In this document: positions 10,990-22,870 of the stretch, piece by piece
Numbering within the stretch: position 1 is the stretch's first letter
How the letters are laid out: every line of letters begins with the position of its first letter
Assembly (NCBI GenBank): GCA_023634235.1
Contig: JAMKCF010000018.1
Coordinates: forward strand, 657,195 to 721,194
Reading direction: 5' to 3'
DNA: 64,000 bases
DNA from: Pisaster brevispinus
Taxonomy: Eukaryota; Echinodermata; Asteroidea; Forcipulatida; Asteriidae
Position numbers and translations under genes: made by a program
Notes under the pieces: generated by a model
Seen by the model: only the letters and a program-made list of their open reading frames with translations
Told to the model about the DNA's origin: nothing
Database searches by the model: none

Positions 10990-13140
10990 TGAGTTTTACT
11001 GGAAATGAAATCGATTTTCCCCGCATGCAGTTCAATAGCCATCGTCGTCAACAACGAGCCGTCGAATATGACTGTATTCGGTGAAGTGAGATTCGAAATT
11101 GATCACGATATGCCATTGCAGTCAATGATCATTATTCGAATACTGCTTCTTTTGTGTGGAGGCTGGTGGGATCGGTTATTCGTCTTGGTGACGACCGTGA
11201 CCTTGAGTTTAACGCCCGGCAACCCACCAGCCACGACAACAAACAAGAAACGACAGAAGACAACAATTCCAGCTGAGCCTCGGCTGTGCAAAATACTCAG
11301 TTGCCATGGTAACATATGTAATATCGTGTTTTCCGTGGTCATAATGGGGTTATAAGCCCTGATTATTGTAACTACAAAGAGACCAGTCTAATCCGAATCT
11401 AGTCACGTGCATTCACATCCAGATGACCCCCGGCTTTATGAACCAAAGGTGACGTCACATTATGCAAATTAAAGCTTTGAGATAAGTCCTTATTTGCTTT
11501 ATTAAATGGTGTTAAAAGAATATTACATCATAGCTTTGTCGAAGAGTAATTTCTATTTATTATTTATTTATTTTGTCCGGGAAGTTTATTATTATTTTGT
11601 CCCCCTACATTCACAAGTGCTTATTTCGATTGCGGCAATCAGAATAACCATTGATGCCTTTTTGAGAGACTTCAAATGCTATTTTTACTCGCGTTGAAAA
11701 TATTTCAGACTGACATTTTAATTTCTCTAGTGGATTGGTACTGGCATGAATTTTAATCAGACAAATAAGCTTTCTTTCTCAACTTAGTAGTTTATACTGT
11801 TCCATCCCTTTAATAATGCATTTTAATGTTGCTATTTTCCCGTCATTTGAACTCTTAGGCCTAATAGTGTTCTGTGTATTATGGTAAACTTGTTGTACTG
11901 TCAAAAAGTCGCACGAGTTTCCCCTGGTGGGACAATAGAGTTTTATCAACCAGTCTATCTTTTCCCAACATTTTCACTGATCCTGCACATTGCCTTTGAC
12001 AGAAAAAAACCACATGTAATTTTTGATCCTACATTCCATCCGATTATTTCAATATTTATAAGTGCGACGGTAAGAGAGCGGTATATGCTACGTCTTCTAT
12101 TGATTTTATGTCAATGTTGATTTTAGTTTTTAATACTGTAGTCTCAACGACTACGAGATGCCATCCCGTAAGGCGCGCATGGCGACCGCCGTCTCCCCAG
12201 GCAATCGATCAGTTTCAACGGCACGACCTCGACGGGAGCGAGGTCCGTACGATTTCATTCTCCAACCTTGATCTTGGGGCGGCCATTTTAGGTTACACAG
12301 TCTGTACATTTGGTGCTTGATATGTGGCATGGTGAATCCCCCCAGCTCCACGCACTCCTATTGTGTCTTTTTGTGTTTTCTTGGATTCTCATGAATTCTT
12401 TAGAGGATATCACGGGGAGTATTTCTGTACAAGAGGAAAAGAGTTAAACTTGGGAACATTTGGGGGGAAACCCTCTGCCACGTATCGTGCATGGTATGAG
12501 TCTGTGTGCCCATTGCTCTTTACTAACACACTAATGACAGCACGAAAAAAGGGGCCAGACTAATTCTAAGTTTAGCCTCGTGTTGGTATCGTTGACTTGT
12601 GTGGAAAGGAAACGGGATGGCGCAACGTCGATGTTTACACATGAGGAGATGGTTCAACGAAGTACAGTGACTGAATCACCATGACAACAAACAAGATAAT
12701 TACTTCAAATTATTTCCGCTCCACGAAGAAACCGATGTGCTAAATTGTCTTCCTTCATAAGAAATAACTGCTTAAACTTTAGACAATATTATAAATAATA
12801 GTTGTTGATGTTAGAGTGGTGCATTTATTCCGAGCCTATAGTTTCCAATTATTATTATCCCCACCGACTATTAATTTTTGTAATCAAATCTAAACCACGT
12901 CTTTGACAACGTTTTAAAATACAAACGTCTGGACGATAATTGACAATTTTTGAGATGGCTTTTATTGAAGCTTCGAAAAGACCGTGTACAGTGTAGCAAT
13001 AAATGTGCATACAGTCTAGCAATAAACGTTGGCATTGAGAGGGTATTGTAATATGAGTCAGAAGAGGTTTAGAGCTAGTAAGCCCCGCCCACGGTGGAAG
13101 GATTATGCATTCAAAATAAAGGAGAAAAGAAATCACAACA
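10990..13140. other. Spacer with CRE-octamer pair; no gene supported
   Basis: A 116-codon plus frame (11,005-11,355) contains a leucine-rich stretch followed by Thr/Lys-rich sequence, but I see no family motif. At 11,450-11,469 TGACGTCA is followed after 4 bp by ATGCAAAT. The rest is AT-rich without recognised content. Confidence 0.4.
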
Positions 13141-13142
13141 AA

Positions 13143-13400
13143 GTTTGAAAGGTAGGGTGACATAATACTCCAAAAATTCTTGACCATAACATCTTATTTG
13201 GAGAAGCACTGCAGCTGTTGATAGTATCAACATTTTGAGAAAGTATTCACTTCAAAGTAATATGGTTTTGGATAATTTTTCACCAGAAAATATTTGAATC
13301 TGTGAAATGATTCATGCATGAATCGTTTCTGAGGGCTCTCAGCAAGATGACACTGTATTCAGCTGAAACCTCCACACATGTGACTTTTATTGTATGTTTC
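13143..13400. mobile_element. MITE family M2, partial copy
   Basis: Shares 'CTCCAAAAATTCTTGACCAT', 'AGCACTGCAGCTGTTGATA' and 'TTTCTGAGGGCTCTCAGCA' with the fuller copies at 15,317 and 50,413. Confidence 0.6.
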
Positions 13401-13620
13401 TTTATAATTTTGCCTTTAAATCGGCATTACAATGGCAACAACCCAATAGCCTATAACCCTGCATTAAGTTGCACGTCGAACTGATTGTTACTTCCCTGCT
13501 GGAAGGAAATCGAACAGTGTGTTTTACATGCGATTACTTCCTCAACCAGTTTCATCACACCAGTAAACACAATAACCTGCTGAGCAAAGAAATTTGCTTA
13601 GCAGTATTTCTGCTCGACAG

Positions 13621-13797
13621 CTTACAGAGCTGTAAGCACGAAAAGTAGCTGAGAAAAACAAAATTCTGCTTACCAAAATAGGGCGTACCAGCCCAAAATA
13701 CCGTGTCACGTTTACCATCTGTGACTGGTATCCTTTTACTGAGCACAATATTGTTAAGCAATGTCGTCTACTTAAGCAGCTCTGTGAAATTGGGCCA
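13621..13797. mobile_element. Abundant foldback family F1, copy in 5' spacer
   Basis: Left end 'CAGAGCTGTAAGCACGAAAA', core 'CCAGCCCAAAATACCGTGTC' and 'CCATCTGTGACTGGTATCC', right end 'AGCAGCTCTGTGAAATTGGG'. The ends are inverted relative to each other. About twelve relatives occur in the window. Confidence 0.75.
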
Positions 13798-14239
13798 AGA
13801 GGTGTCAAGGTTTGTGCAATCACTGGAGGAAGGCTAGACTTCCGACCCAACGTGTTGATTTCATGTTTACTATCAGCAGCCACGTTATTATACACTTAAC
13901 ACAAAGCTGCTAGCCATATTTATGCTTAGCACAGAAACAGATGAACTATAACAGATGCAGGCTGCATGAACTGTGTAGGCCAAGTGAAAAAAACACAAGT
14001 TGTTAATAGCATTCCCGCACGACCGGCAAAACCCTTTAAATAAATTACCGTTGAAACTCAAAACCTTAGCACTGCAACATACCGTAAATCGACCAAACCA
14101 CGGTCCGTACCGCGTACTGTACATTGCTTTAAACGCGTAAAGGAAACATTCAAACTCGCGCACTTTAACGGGTCCCAGTGTTCGAATACACGCGAGACTT
14201 GTATAGAGACAAGCAAAGTCACAGCCGCCATTTTGTTAA

Positions 14240-14445
14240 ACTAAGTTTTGGACTCCACAAAATATGTTGCGGACCGTGTTAGTTCAAGAAGTAAAAGGAA
14301 AACCACACAATTTCGAAGCATATTTTGTGGGAATCATTATATTCTACTTTTAAAACATCTTTCCAACTTGATCATTTTCATAACATTACAAACGCTTTTT
14401 ATAGCCCAAAACGCCCACTCCGAAGTCAATGTGTCCCTTTAAATT
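14240..14445 (+). repeat. Dispersed repeat family R2, copy 2
   Basis: Same block order as the copy at 3,695-3,905, over about 200 bp. The 64-codon open frame inside it (14,248-14,442) is repeat DNA. Confidence 0.7.
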
Positions 14446-14564
14446 CATAACAGGCTCAGGAGACAACATTGTTTAGCTCATTGCTGCTAAAATGCTAAGC
14501 GACATTCTCAGTTCTGGGCAAACTTGTGTATTTTTCTTTTATAGTAGGCCTATTGACTCAGGGC

Positions 14565-14718
14565 CAGACCCCTTTGCATTGGCCGCCATCTTTGATGTCA
14601 AACAATGGAAACGTGCTCGGTGCACGCGCTGCGTATGACTCTCAGCCAATGATAGCTCTTCATTGATCTCAGTGAGGGGACTGTTTTAGGCTTGTGACGT
14701 CACATGCAAGGGGTCTAT
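14565..14718. mobile_element. CRE-carrying MITE, copy 2 (inverse orientation)
   Basis: Begins 'CAGACCCCTTTGCATTGGCC' and ends 'GACGTCACATGCAAGGGG' then TCTAT. This is the reverse orientation of the copy at 4,791, with the CRE in the right arm and the same 'GGCCGCCATC' / 'GATGGCGGCC' core. Confidence 0.7.
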
Positions 14719-14983
14719 TTTTAAGCAGAAATTGTCACCACGGAGGTAAAAACCATCGTACCTCCATGATATCACTATTAAACAAATTCATGCGCTCAGC
14801 AAAATGTATGCTAGACGCGATACCATTGCTGGGTACCCGTTTCTACTTTTTTTCCTTTTCATTTTGGCTTTACAGCTTTATGGAAAACGGCTTACTAAAA
14901 ACCGGATAAGTGGCGGAAATTGTTTGCACTGGCCTAAGGTGAACAGGCAATCAGCCAAGCACCGTGAAATAGGGCAAACAGTT

Positions 14984-15130
14984 CCGGTGTCACAGGGGAT
15001 TTGTGTGTGTCCCCCCCCCCCCCATACGGTAAATATTGTAGACATTTTGACTCAACTTCCTTCAGCCCATCTTAATTTACCGTACGGGAGACATACACAC
15101 ACACCGGGGGGGGGTCCCCTATGACACCGG
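14984..15130. mobile_element. 147-bp palindromic element with poly-C/poly-G
   Basis: Left arm from 'CCGGTGTCACAGGGGAT' through a GTGTGTGT and poly-C run to 'CATACGGTAAAT'; right arm the reverse complement, ending 'CTATGACACCGG'. The arms are about 50 bp with a 40-bp loop. Probably a small foldback transposon. Confidence 0.8.
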
Positions 15131-15316
15131 CTCCAGGCGATCTGCAAGAAGGCAAACCGTTCACATTTCAATGTTCACGTAGTCTGTAGTATGTCACTTT
15201 AATGGAGAGAAGGTACCCCGTGCCCCTGAAGAATTCCTTTTTACAATTGGCTGCCTCCTACAGTATGTGCCTGTAAAATTGGCCCCTTGTGCGATAATAT
15301 AGTACACAACTATTTA

Positions 15317-15697
15317 AAAGGCAAGGTGTACTTTTGGTATGTACTCCACAAATTAATGACCATAACAAACTTACTTTGTAAAGAGCACTGGAAAGCTGCT
15401 GATATTATATAAAAACAATTTTTAGAAACGCCCCCGGCCTTTGAAGTAATGTAGTTTTAGAGAAAGGGGAAAACTTTCACCCAAACATTTACTGAAGCCT
15501 TTCTCGGGCGTCTCAAAGCACACAATATATTCTTGGCAGCAAAGGGTGTTGTTTTTTCCCTTCATAATTTCCTGCAACACCGATGACCATTGTTGAGCAA
15601 AAATGTTCCAAGGTGGTTTTTTTATATATTTTTCTTAATGTCGGGGACACACAAGTGAGGGTAAAGGTCCTTGACAAAAGCATACCCTGCTTTTACC
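15317..15697. mobile_element. MITE family M2, full-length copy
   Basis: Inverted ends: 'AAAGGCAAGGTGTACTTTTG' on the left and 'CAAAAGCATACCCTGCTTTT' on the right, about 380 bp apart. The interior ('GTAATGTAGTTTTAGAGAAA', 'AGCCTTTCTCGGGCGTCTCA') matches 50,413-50,806. No coding capacity. Confidence 0.75.
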
Positions 15698-15699
15698 AT

Positions 15700-18600
15700 T
15701 CACAACAACCCAAGCATGACGCGATACACAATCATCATTCATTTCGGTTCTGTTAACTGCCGTGAGGAAGGGCACGGCACTGACGCGTGACGATCAATTG
15801 TATTTCCTTTTATACAGAGTAAAAAGGCACATGTGACGCAATATGACTGTTTACAAACGAGCAACATAGCCCGTTGTTATTTCCTGCAAGCACAACAGTT
15901 TGTACACAACTCAATGAAGGGAATTAGAACCCTAGTATGACGACTGGACCTCGTGATTTGTGTGTTCAAGTTTTGTTATGAAAAAGGACGATCATTTAAA
16001 AACTTGATTTAATAGGTAAATTTTACAGTTCTTGATTTGTGTGGTGATTGTGATAGAATAAGAACCGGTGGTAGGTTTACGGTTACGAAACGTGTGAATA
16101 GAAACTCCTGTGTGAGAATTGTTGATTGGGAGAAGAACTGGAGTTAAGAAAATATTCTCGACGTTTCGTTTTAGTAGAATCTGAAACATGGTTTTTCAAA
16201 GAACTAGTAGTTCTCCCAACGGAGACTTTGATTACATTCCCGTACAACCGCAGATCTAGTTCCGAGTTCCGAGTTCCGAGTTCCAATGCAAAATGTCGAA
16301 ACCAGTTCTAGATCCAACATTTCTCCCAAAGGGCATTTCATTTACATTTTGTTCAACTGCGGCAAGTCAGTTATGAGTTCCTATGCAAAGCGTCTACATA
16401 TACAAAGAATCCTGGTTCTAGAACCAAAGCTCCTCCCAAAATAGACTGCATTAACATTCATCGCGGTAAACTTAGTCCAGTTCTTACCTCTCACAAGTAA
16501 AAGGACAAGCTTTGACTCTTACAAAAACCGGTTCTTCTCCGAACCAACACTTCTTGCAAAAGAGATTTCATAACCAAACAAATATTATCAGTGCGGCAAA
16601 CATATCAAGCCCTCACTCCCTACACAATAATACAAAGCTTCGAATCGTACTCATTACATCAAAAATAATGGTAAAGTGTCACACTAATCCCACGCATTGC
16701 AAACGCATGGCCGTTCTGTTTGAAGGCGACACTATACTAAAAACCTTAAAGAATACTTTTGTTTTTAAATCACTTACTTTTCTAACATAAAAACAACTTG
16801 ATTTGCAACACACAAAAACTTAAGAAAGACAATTACAGGATTTAAGAGTTGACCTTTACTTTTGCGCGTGGGCGAATCTATAATTAATTTACACACATTC
16901 AACTGTGATTTAATTTGAACGAACGGCCAGCACAGACAGCCGCTCGTTTCCATTTCCCCGACAGGGTACCGAATTAAATTCAACAACACAATTAATGTTT
17001 TCCCCCAAAAACATAGCAACAATGTTAAAGCAAAGTGTTCTCACCTATGTCAACTCCACAGCTGTGTGAACGACTCCCTTGAATTTCTGCAAAAATAAAA
17101 CGGTCAGAAAGAAATCCAGGTGCGGTTGTTGTCCAGAATCGCTTGACAATCACAGCAGTGTGTGGGCTGAAATAGAAACAGAGGCACTCGAACTTGGGAG
17201 TGTTATCTCGCATAGATGTAGATTATTGAAAAGCAGCCAGTTCATATCCTACATAGTCTAGTATTTAGGTCGGTCGATAAATAATACTGCCAGGCAAAGT
17301 TCATGATCGCAGCGTGGTGCACTGCCAAGTGTGTGTGTGCGGTTGTCACACGTAACGAACTGTGTGGGGCGATGCGCCTATGGTTTGATACCGCCCGCAG
17401 GGCCGTTTATGTGGCATGTTGCAAAGGGGTCGCGTGCATTGACTCTCAGTTCATAAATAACGGGCGGTAGGGCGCCCTCGGTGACGAATAGCCGTACAAC
17501 CTGCGAGAGTTTTGTGCCTCGCACGGCATTCTGACAAGCTACAAAGTGGTCAGCAGTTTGATGTGTGTAAATTATTTAGCCATTTATATTGTTAAAACAC
17601 AAACGATTCAGTGAATAAATATTTCTATTAATGTGCACCATGCTTGTGCTGTTTGTTGTTGTTGTTGTTGTTGTTGTTTTACCACACCGAGGCTGTAAGG
17701 GGGGAAAGTCAGGCCCCTTTTAGATAAATTAAAACCACTAGTCATACTGCACTGGTACACCGGGGACATGGCAGAAATAAATGGTGAAGGACAAAATATT
17801 TTGACAAAGCGCTAGGCCCAATATAGAGCTGCTCTGCGTAGCTAAGGAAAGCACACTAAATTGCTGCTTACCAGAATACGTTTACCAGCCAAAATACCAT
17901 AACACTCGCACTATTTATAACCGATTCCTTGCCATTTCTCAAACCAATGTTTTCTGCTTTTCAGCTCTATGACTTTTGACCGTGATGATTTTGTTATGTG
18001 TTCGTGCAATACAAGCACGAACACCTCTTGTTTTGTTTTGTTTTGTTTGTTTGTTTTGTTGTTGTTGTTTTTTTTTACGTCTGGATGGAATTCCAATTCC
18101 ACGTATCCTTCATGTCCATATTGACGACAATGCTTAAAGCACGCGCGGACAACAAACAACATTGGTTCCTTTATTGTCAAAGACCAGCATCCGCACTTTA
18201 TGTGACCCAACATAAATATGCAGGGATGTGATGGGCTGTTGAGAAAAAAACCTGAACTCTGAGCGCAAAGAGCGAAAGCATGCGAGCTCGAAAACTTGCG
18301 AGCATGAAGCCCAATATTAAAATTTATCTTTGCTTATTAAAGCCCTACTCTGCAATCTGGGCGTTATTATATGGTTTTATCTTCATTTTTTTATGAATTT
18401 GATCCTTTAAAAAAAAAAAGGGGCAAAAAAACCGGAATTCCGGTTAAAAACGGAGAAATCACACCCCTGAATATGAAATTACAAACCTTTGAAAGTTTAA
18501 GCTTAATCGGTCGTCAGAGTCACGAAAAAATAGTGGAAACTAAATGTATGTTTTCACCATGAAAATCCGAGTTTTTGTCTGGCGAGATCAAACTAATGAC

Positions 18601-19470
18601 TTTTTATTAACCCTTTCTCAAAAACTATAGCATTTCAGGCAAACATATTTATTTAAAGCAATGTTTCCATCATAAACATCTTTATATGAGTAAATCTGCA
18701 AATATATATTTTTGTTCAATTTTCCAGTGTAGAGCACACCCTTCAAAATGGTGTTATATAGGGTTAGATTTTTTTTTATCAATTCAATTTTAGTTTGAAA
18801 GCTTACTGATTATGAAGTTCATATACATGTGTACTAGAACCATTTTCCTGTGAAATATTTCCCTCTGAAAAGAAGTCATGTTCGAGAAATCTGTATTTGA
18901 AAACCTAAAAAACTAACGAGCTGATTTCAGTTGGTACAACCAAAATTAAGGACAGTTTACGTGCTGAAATTGTGCATGGTTTGTCAAAAGTTCCCCTTGG
19001 ATCGTATCCCTTTAAAGCCAGCCAAGGCTAATGGCAAATCAGCGAAGCAATCTCAGGACATACTTCACCAAGAATACCAAATGGAATTTAAATTAGAAGG
19101 TTAAAGAAGATGGAGCTGTACTTAGCGATCGTCCTATCCAACAACTTTAAAACATCTCAAATATTAGTGAGGGTTCCTTGGAACTATCGCTAGAAAGGAG
19201 GATGATATTATTTCCTCTCCACTCCCTCACCCACCCAAGGACAAACAAATTACACATACATGTACTCAGATTATTTCTTTCAGCGAGGCAAAGCCCAGCA
19301 TCAACGGCCGAGTGATCGCGCAAATGGACTCAAGCTGGCGGCTGAATCATCAGAGTTGACTGAAATCCCAGCCACGGTAACGTCTGTCATCGAGCTGGCA
19401 CTGATAAACATAAATTGCTTCTCATCGACCAGGAAAGAAATTAAATTTGAGTAAATTGTTCCTACAGTCT
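15700..19470. other. Spacer with a degenerate repeat; no gene seen
   Basis: Between 16,110 and 16,600 the motif 'GGTTCTAGAACCAA..CTCCC' followed by AAA.GAGATT and GCGG recurs four to five times at about 120-bp spacing, strongly diverged. Microsatellites (TTG)n and (TTTG)n lie at 17,655 and 18,030. No coding sequence recognised. Confidence 0.45.
17812..17908. mobile_element. Foldback family F1, half copy
   Basis: Only the left half is present: 'GGCCCAATATAGAGCTGCTC' to 'CAGCCAAAATACCATAACAC'. Confidence 0.6.
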
Positions 19471-19474
19471 CATC

Positions 19475-19740
19475 GCCCAGGGGTAAATGGTTTACCCTCG
19501 ATGGTGGATGATTAGCTACATGCATGGCCAATTGGGTTGCCGGGGCTGCATAACCCCAAGGAGTTGAAAGGAATTTGGGAATGACTTTAGCCATATGAAC
19601 TGGTTCATAGTTTGTAAAAAAAAAGGGGGGCATTGCTTCATATGTGCCACTTTGGGTTTCCGGTACTGCATACTCCTGAGGAGTTGGGTGATTTTAAGAA
19701 TGCCTTTTGCCTGGTGAGCTAGGGCATGTACAGGGTAAGG
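19475..19740 (+). mobile_element. Two SINE body fragments in tandem
   Basis: Each reads 'GG.TGC.TA.CCCAAGGAGTTG' and then a GGGAATG-type block. This matches the body of the SINE at 32,890-33,165 ('CACATTCCCAAGGAGTTGAG'). Neither has a clear tRNA-like head. Confidence 0.6.
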
Positions 19741-20542
19741 CAAACGGACACTTGGGTGAAGAGAGTCCACTAGTTTACAATTTCTGTTATCAGCTAATTC
19801 ATGTTAAAGTAAAAATGTACATCGAAATGCTTAACTTTATTTACCAAATTTACACAAGATTTTATTTATCAAAAAGCAGTTCTTTAACACTTGGTACAAA
19901 TATCACAAAATTCTCCTGGCATAAATTGATGGTACAGAATATGAAGGGGTGGGGGTAAATTTCCCTTTTATAAAACAGAATTTATCAGACACAATTCTGA
20001 CATGAATGGGAGACTTTGGAACACTAGGTGGCAGCAGACTTAACAGGTAAATTTCCATTGTTTAAATAGTTCTGGTCATGTGCACATTACTGAGAACAAT
20101 GGATTTACCTGGTAAGCCTGATGGTATCTAGAGTCTCATAAGTCCCCCAGTGTGGTTGCCTTTTGTTTTCCTTTAATAACAAGCCTACACTAAAGCACTG
20201 CATTGTCTTTGGTCTGGAATAAGATCCCAACCATTAGTTGCTTCTCTCCAAGTAGGAGTAAAGTGGATACCAACCTCTCAATCAATAGAGGGGGCATGAC
20301 AGAGGTTCAATAATGACCCTTGACCTCTCATAGAAGTAGATGTCTATCATCACAAAGAAGTATCCAAGGCAAGCGGCCGACACTTTTTATCCTAAAATAA
20401 GCAGCAAGTGTCAGAGAGAAGAAGGTGTCCTTTACGCCACTGCGACCCCTCGTAGCATTCAGCCCAATGCATCCAAATTACACAAGACCCGTATGGCAAT
20501 CATGCTAGAGCAAGACCACATATCATTTTGGCACATTCCTCC

Positions 20543-20793
20543 ACTAAGTAAGGCTTGCGGTAACACCATGTGGAAATCTCTTTTGAGTAGTGTAGGTTCT
20601 GAAAAGAACCGGTGGTTAACGACTCAACGTTTCGATCAGTATGCTCTGATCGTCTTCAGGAGATAGGGTCATTCTCCTGAAGACGATCAGAGCATACTGA
20701 TCGAAACGTTGAGTCGTTAACCACCGGTTCTTTTCAGAACCTACACTACTCAAAAGAGATTTCCACATGGTGTTACAGCAAGCCTTACTTAGT
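20543..20793. mobile_element. Near-perfect 251-bp palindrome of the GAAGAC...GAAACG family
   Basis: From 'ACTAAGTAAGGCTTGC' to its reverse complement at the right edge, the two arms of about 120 bp match almost base for base around a spacer of about 10 bp near 20,668. Each arm carries the CTGAAGACGATCAG ... CTGATCGAAACG hairpin. The structure is two head-to-head copies of one dispersed element. Confidence 0.9.
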
Positions 20794-20993
20794 TTTACTT
20801 CCACCATGCAAAGTTTCAAATCCTACACATTCCTCCAGTTGTACCAGGGTATTGTCTCCCTTTATGTTAATTCGCTGGCCATGTTTCAGCTCAAACAATT
20901 GCAGCCGAGTCAAAATACTCTCCAAGCAATCTTCCGTAAGGACACTGCTTGCATATAGTGTAGAAATTGCATCATTCATATGCTGTGTAGATG

Positions 20994-21268
20994 CATTCAC
21001 CACATGATATCATATAGTAGGCTGGAGCAGTTTATCTATCACTGAAAACCATAGTGGATGATGCTGAATGGTCAGACAATAGGAGGGTTGACTGTGTATT
21101 TAAATGATTCATTCACCACATGGTATCATATTGCAGACTGGCATAGTTTATCCATTAATCAAAACCATAGTGGGTGATGCTGAATGGTCAGTCAGTAGGA
21201 GGGTTGACAGTGTACTGTGTAGATGTATTCACCACATGATATCATATAGTAGGCTGGCGCAGTTTAAC
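20994..21268 (+). repeat. About 121-bp tandem duplication
   Basis: Two and a fraction units, each starting 'TTCACCACATGATATCATAT' and containing 'CATAGTGG.TGATGCTGAATG' and 'TAGGAGGGTTGAC'. No function evident. Confidence 0.8.
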
Positions 21269-21889
21269 TACAGCTTGGGTGATATCAACTGGACAGACAG
21301 AAGAAAGTTAACGTATAGATCTCCTAATACACGAATTGGCCTCGTACATTTCACCCTAATTGTGGTTGTGACCTGAATCAGACTTGTGTGGGTTTATTTT
21401 TGGCAAGTGAGACAAAAACGTATGGGAAATGGTGGCAGCATTCTCCGCCAAGCAAGCTGGTCCTGCTTGCTAGTCACTACAAAAGTCAAAGGCAAATCCT
21501 GCCCTCAGGAAATAATGTTTCAACTGGAACAAGCAACAGCTGTCAGGGACAAGCATGCCCTTGTTTGCTATGCTGAAAGCAACAAGTACAAGTCAGCATC
21601 AAGTCTGTCAAGACCACTGTGTCCGCTAAAAATCCCCGCCTGCAGCCTGCCAATCTTCCTCTTTCATCTCCGCATCTCCGCAAATGTCCCCAATCCTCTG
21701 GAGAAACTTCAATATTTACAACAGCCACTTACCACTTAGATGGTAGTACCGTCTCTGAACATCAAAGTGTTATAACTTTTCCATGGTCACAAGGCTGTTA
21801 TGACTTGGTCAAGGACAAAAAAAGGTTGTTTGAATTTGAGCGAGTACATCTATGGTACACTAACAATTCTCTAAACTCACATTCAAATG

Positions 21890-22430
21890 GTGTCAAATGC
21901 CATTGTGTTTGATACCCTTCAAGTGCGATCTTGTAAAAAGAGCTGTGGCTCTTTTGGTTTTGCCGTGGCGCTTTTGGTTTTGCCGTGGCGCTTTTGGTTT
22001 TGCCGTGACAGTTGTGGGCCACTGTAGTTTTTTGATCCACTCATTTTCCAACAGATAGGTCTAGAAAACTTAATTTGACCTTGACCTTGGAGCCCCTCTT
22101 TGACCTATAACTTACCATGACATCACGTTTAAAATAGATAGGTTTACTTCTGCATTCTAGATATATACTCAATCAAAGTGGCATTATATTTTAGCTTGTG
22201 ACTGACACATAAATTCCTCTTTGGAGTGTCCAGACCCATTTGTTGTTGATGTCCGATGACGTCATGTTTCAAATTTCACTCTGAAAGAGTATAAAATAAA
22301 ACGCTGTTTTACACTATTTTCACGTGAGGCTAGAGATTGCCAACCTTTTCCCCAGATTCATGCAGGACTCAATCTATTGGAAAATGAGTGCATCACGAAA
22401 CTCAATTTGACCTTGGAGCCCCTCTTTAAC
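21890..22430 (+). repeat. Dispersed repeat family R3 with three 20-bp units
   Basis: Holds three units of the 20-bp minisatellite CTCTTTTGGTTTTGCCGTGG, then about 113 bp identical to 27,069-27,181, then 'CATTTGTTGTTGATGTCCGA' and a TGACGTCA. The wider block order matches 49,480-49,970. This copy lies just downstream of MED18. Confidence 0.8.
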
Positions 22431-22870
22431 CCTAACCATGCTAAATGCAACAATATGCACCAAATGGTAATAGTTGTTGTGATCTGTTGCATTTGGCAGT
22501 CAACTCAGATGTAATTTTTGGACTGAATTTGTTGCATTCAGCAGTGAAGTGACTTCATATAGGTTTGGGTGCTTCTATTGTATCTGAACAACTTATAATG
22601 GGTATTTCAAAATATTTTTTATGGGAAAAGTATTGAGAAGTATGATGTAATATTAGGTAAGAATCATAATTCAAATCATATTCAAAAGACTGTATAAAAC
22701 AGTTAAACATTACACTTATGTGCATACTGTTGCACTTAGCAGGGCAAGCACCATTGCTCAGTCCTAACACAAACAACATGCCTGCACAATGCAACAAAAT
22801 CCCTTGTTGCATTTTGTTGCATATGGCATGGTTCTCATTTCAACTGTGTTGCATTCTGTTGTATTTGGCA
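22430..22870. repeat. Degenerate TTGCATTTGGCA repeats
   Basis: The motif GTTGCATTTGGCA or its variants (TTGCATTCAGCA, TTGCACTTAGCA, TTGCATATGGCA, TTGTATTTGGCA) occurs at least six times, with inverse copies. The right part is translated in the open tail of MED18 exon 5. Confidence 0.7.

Noticed and set aside
11005..11355. 116-codon frame with a leucine-rich segment as a secreted or membrane protein
   Set aside because: The hydrophobic stretch is short, nothing recognisable follows, and its first part continues out of the 76-bp tandem repeat region.
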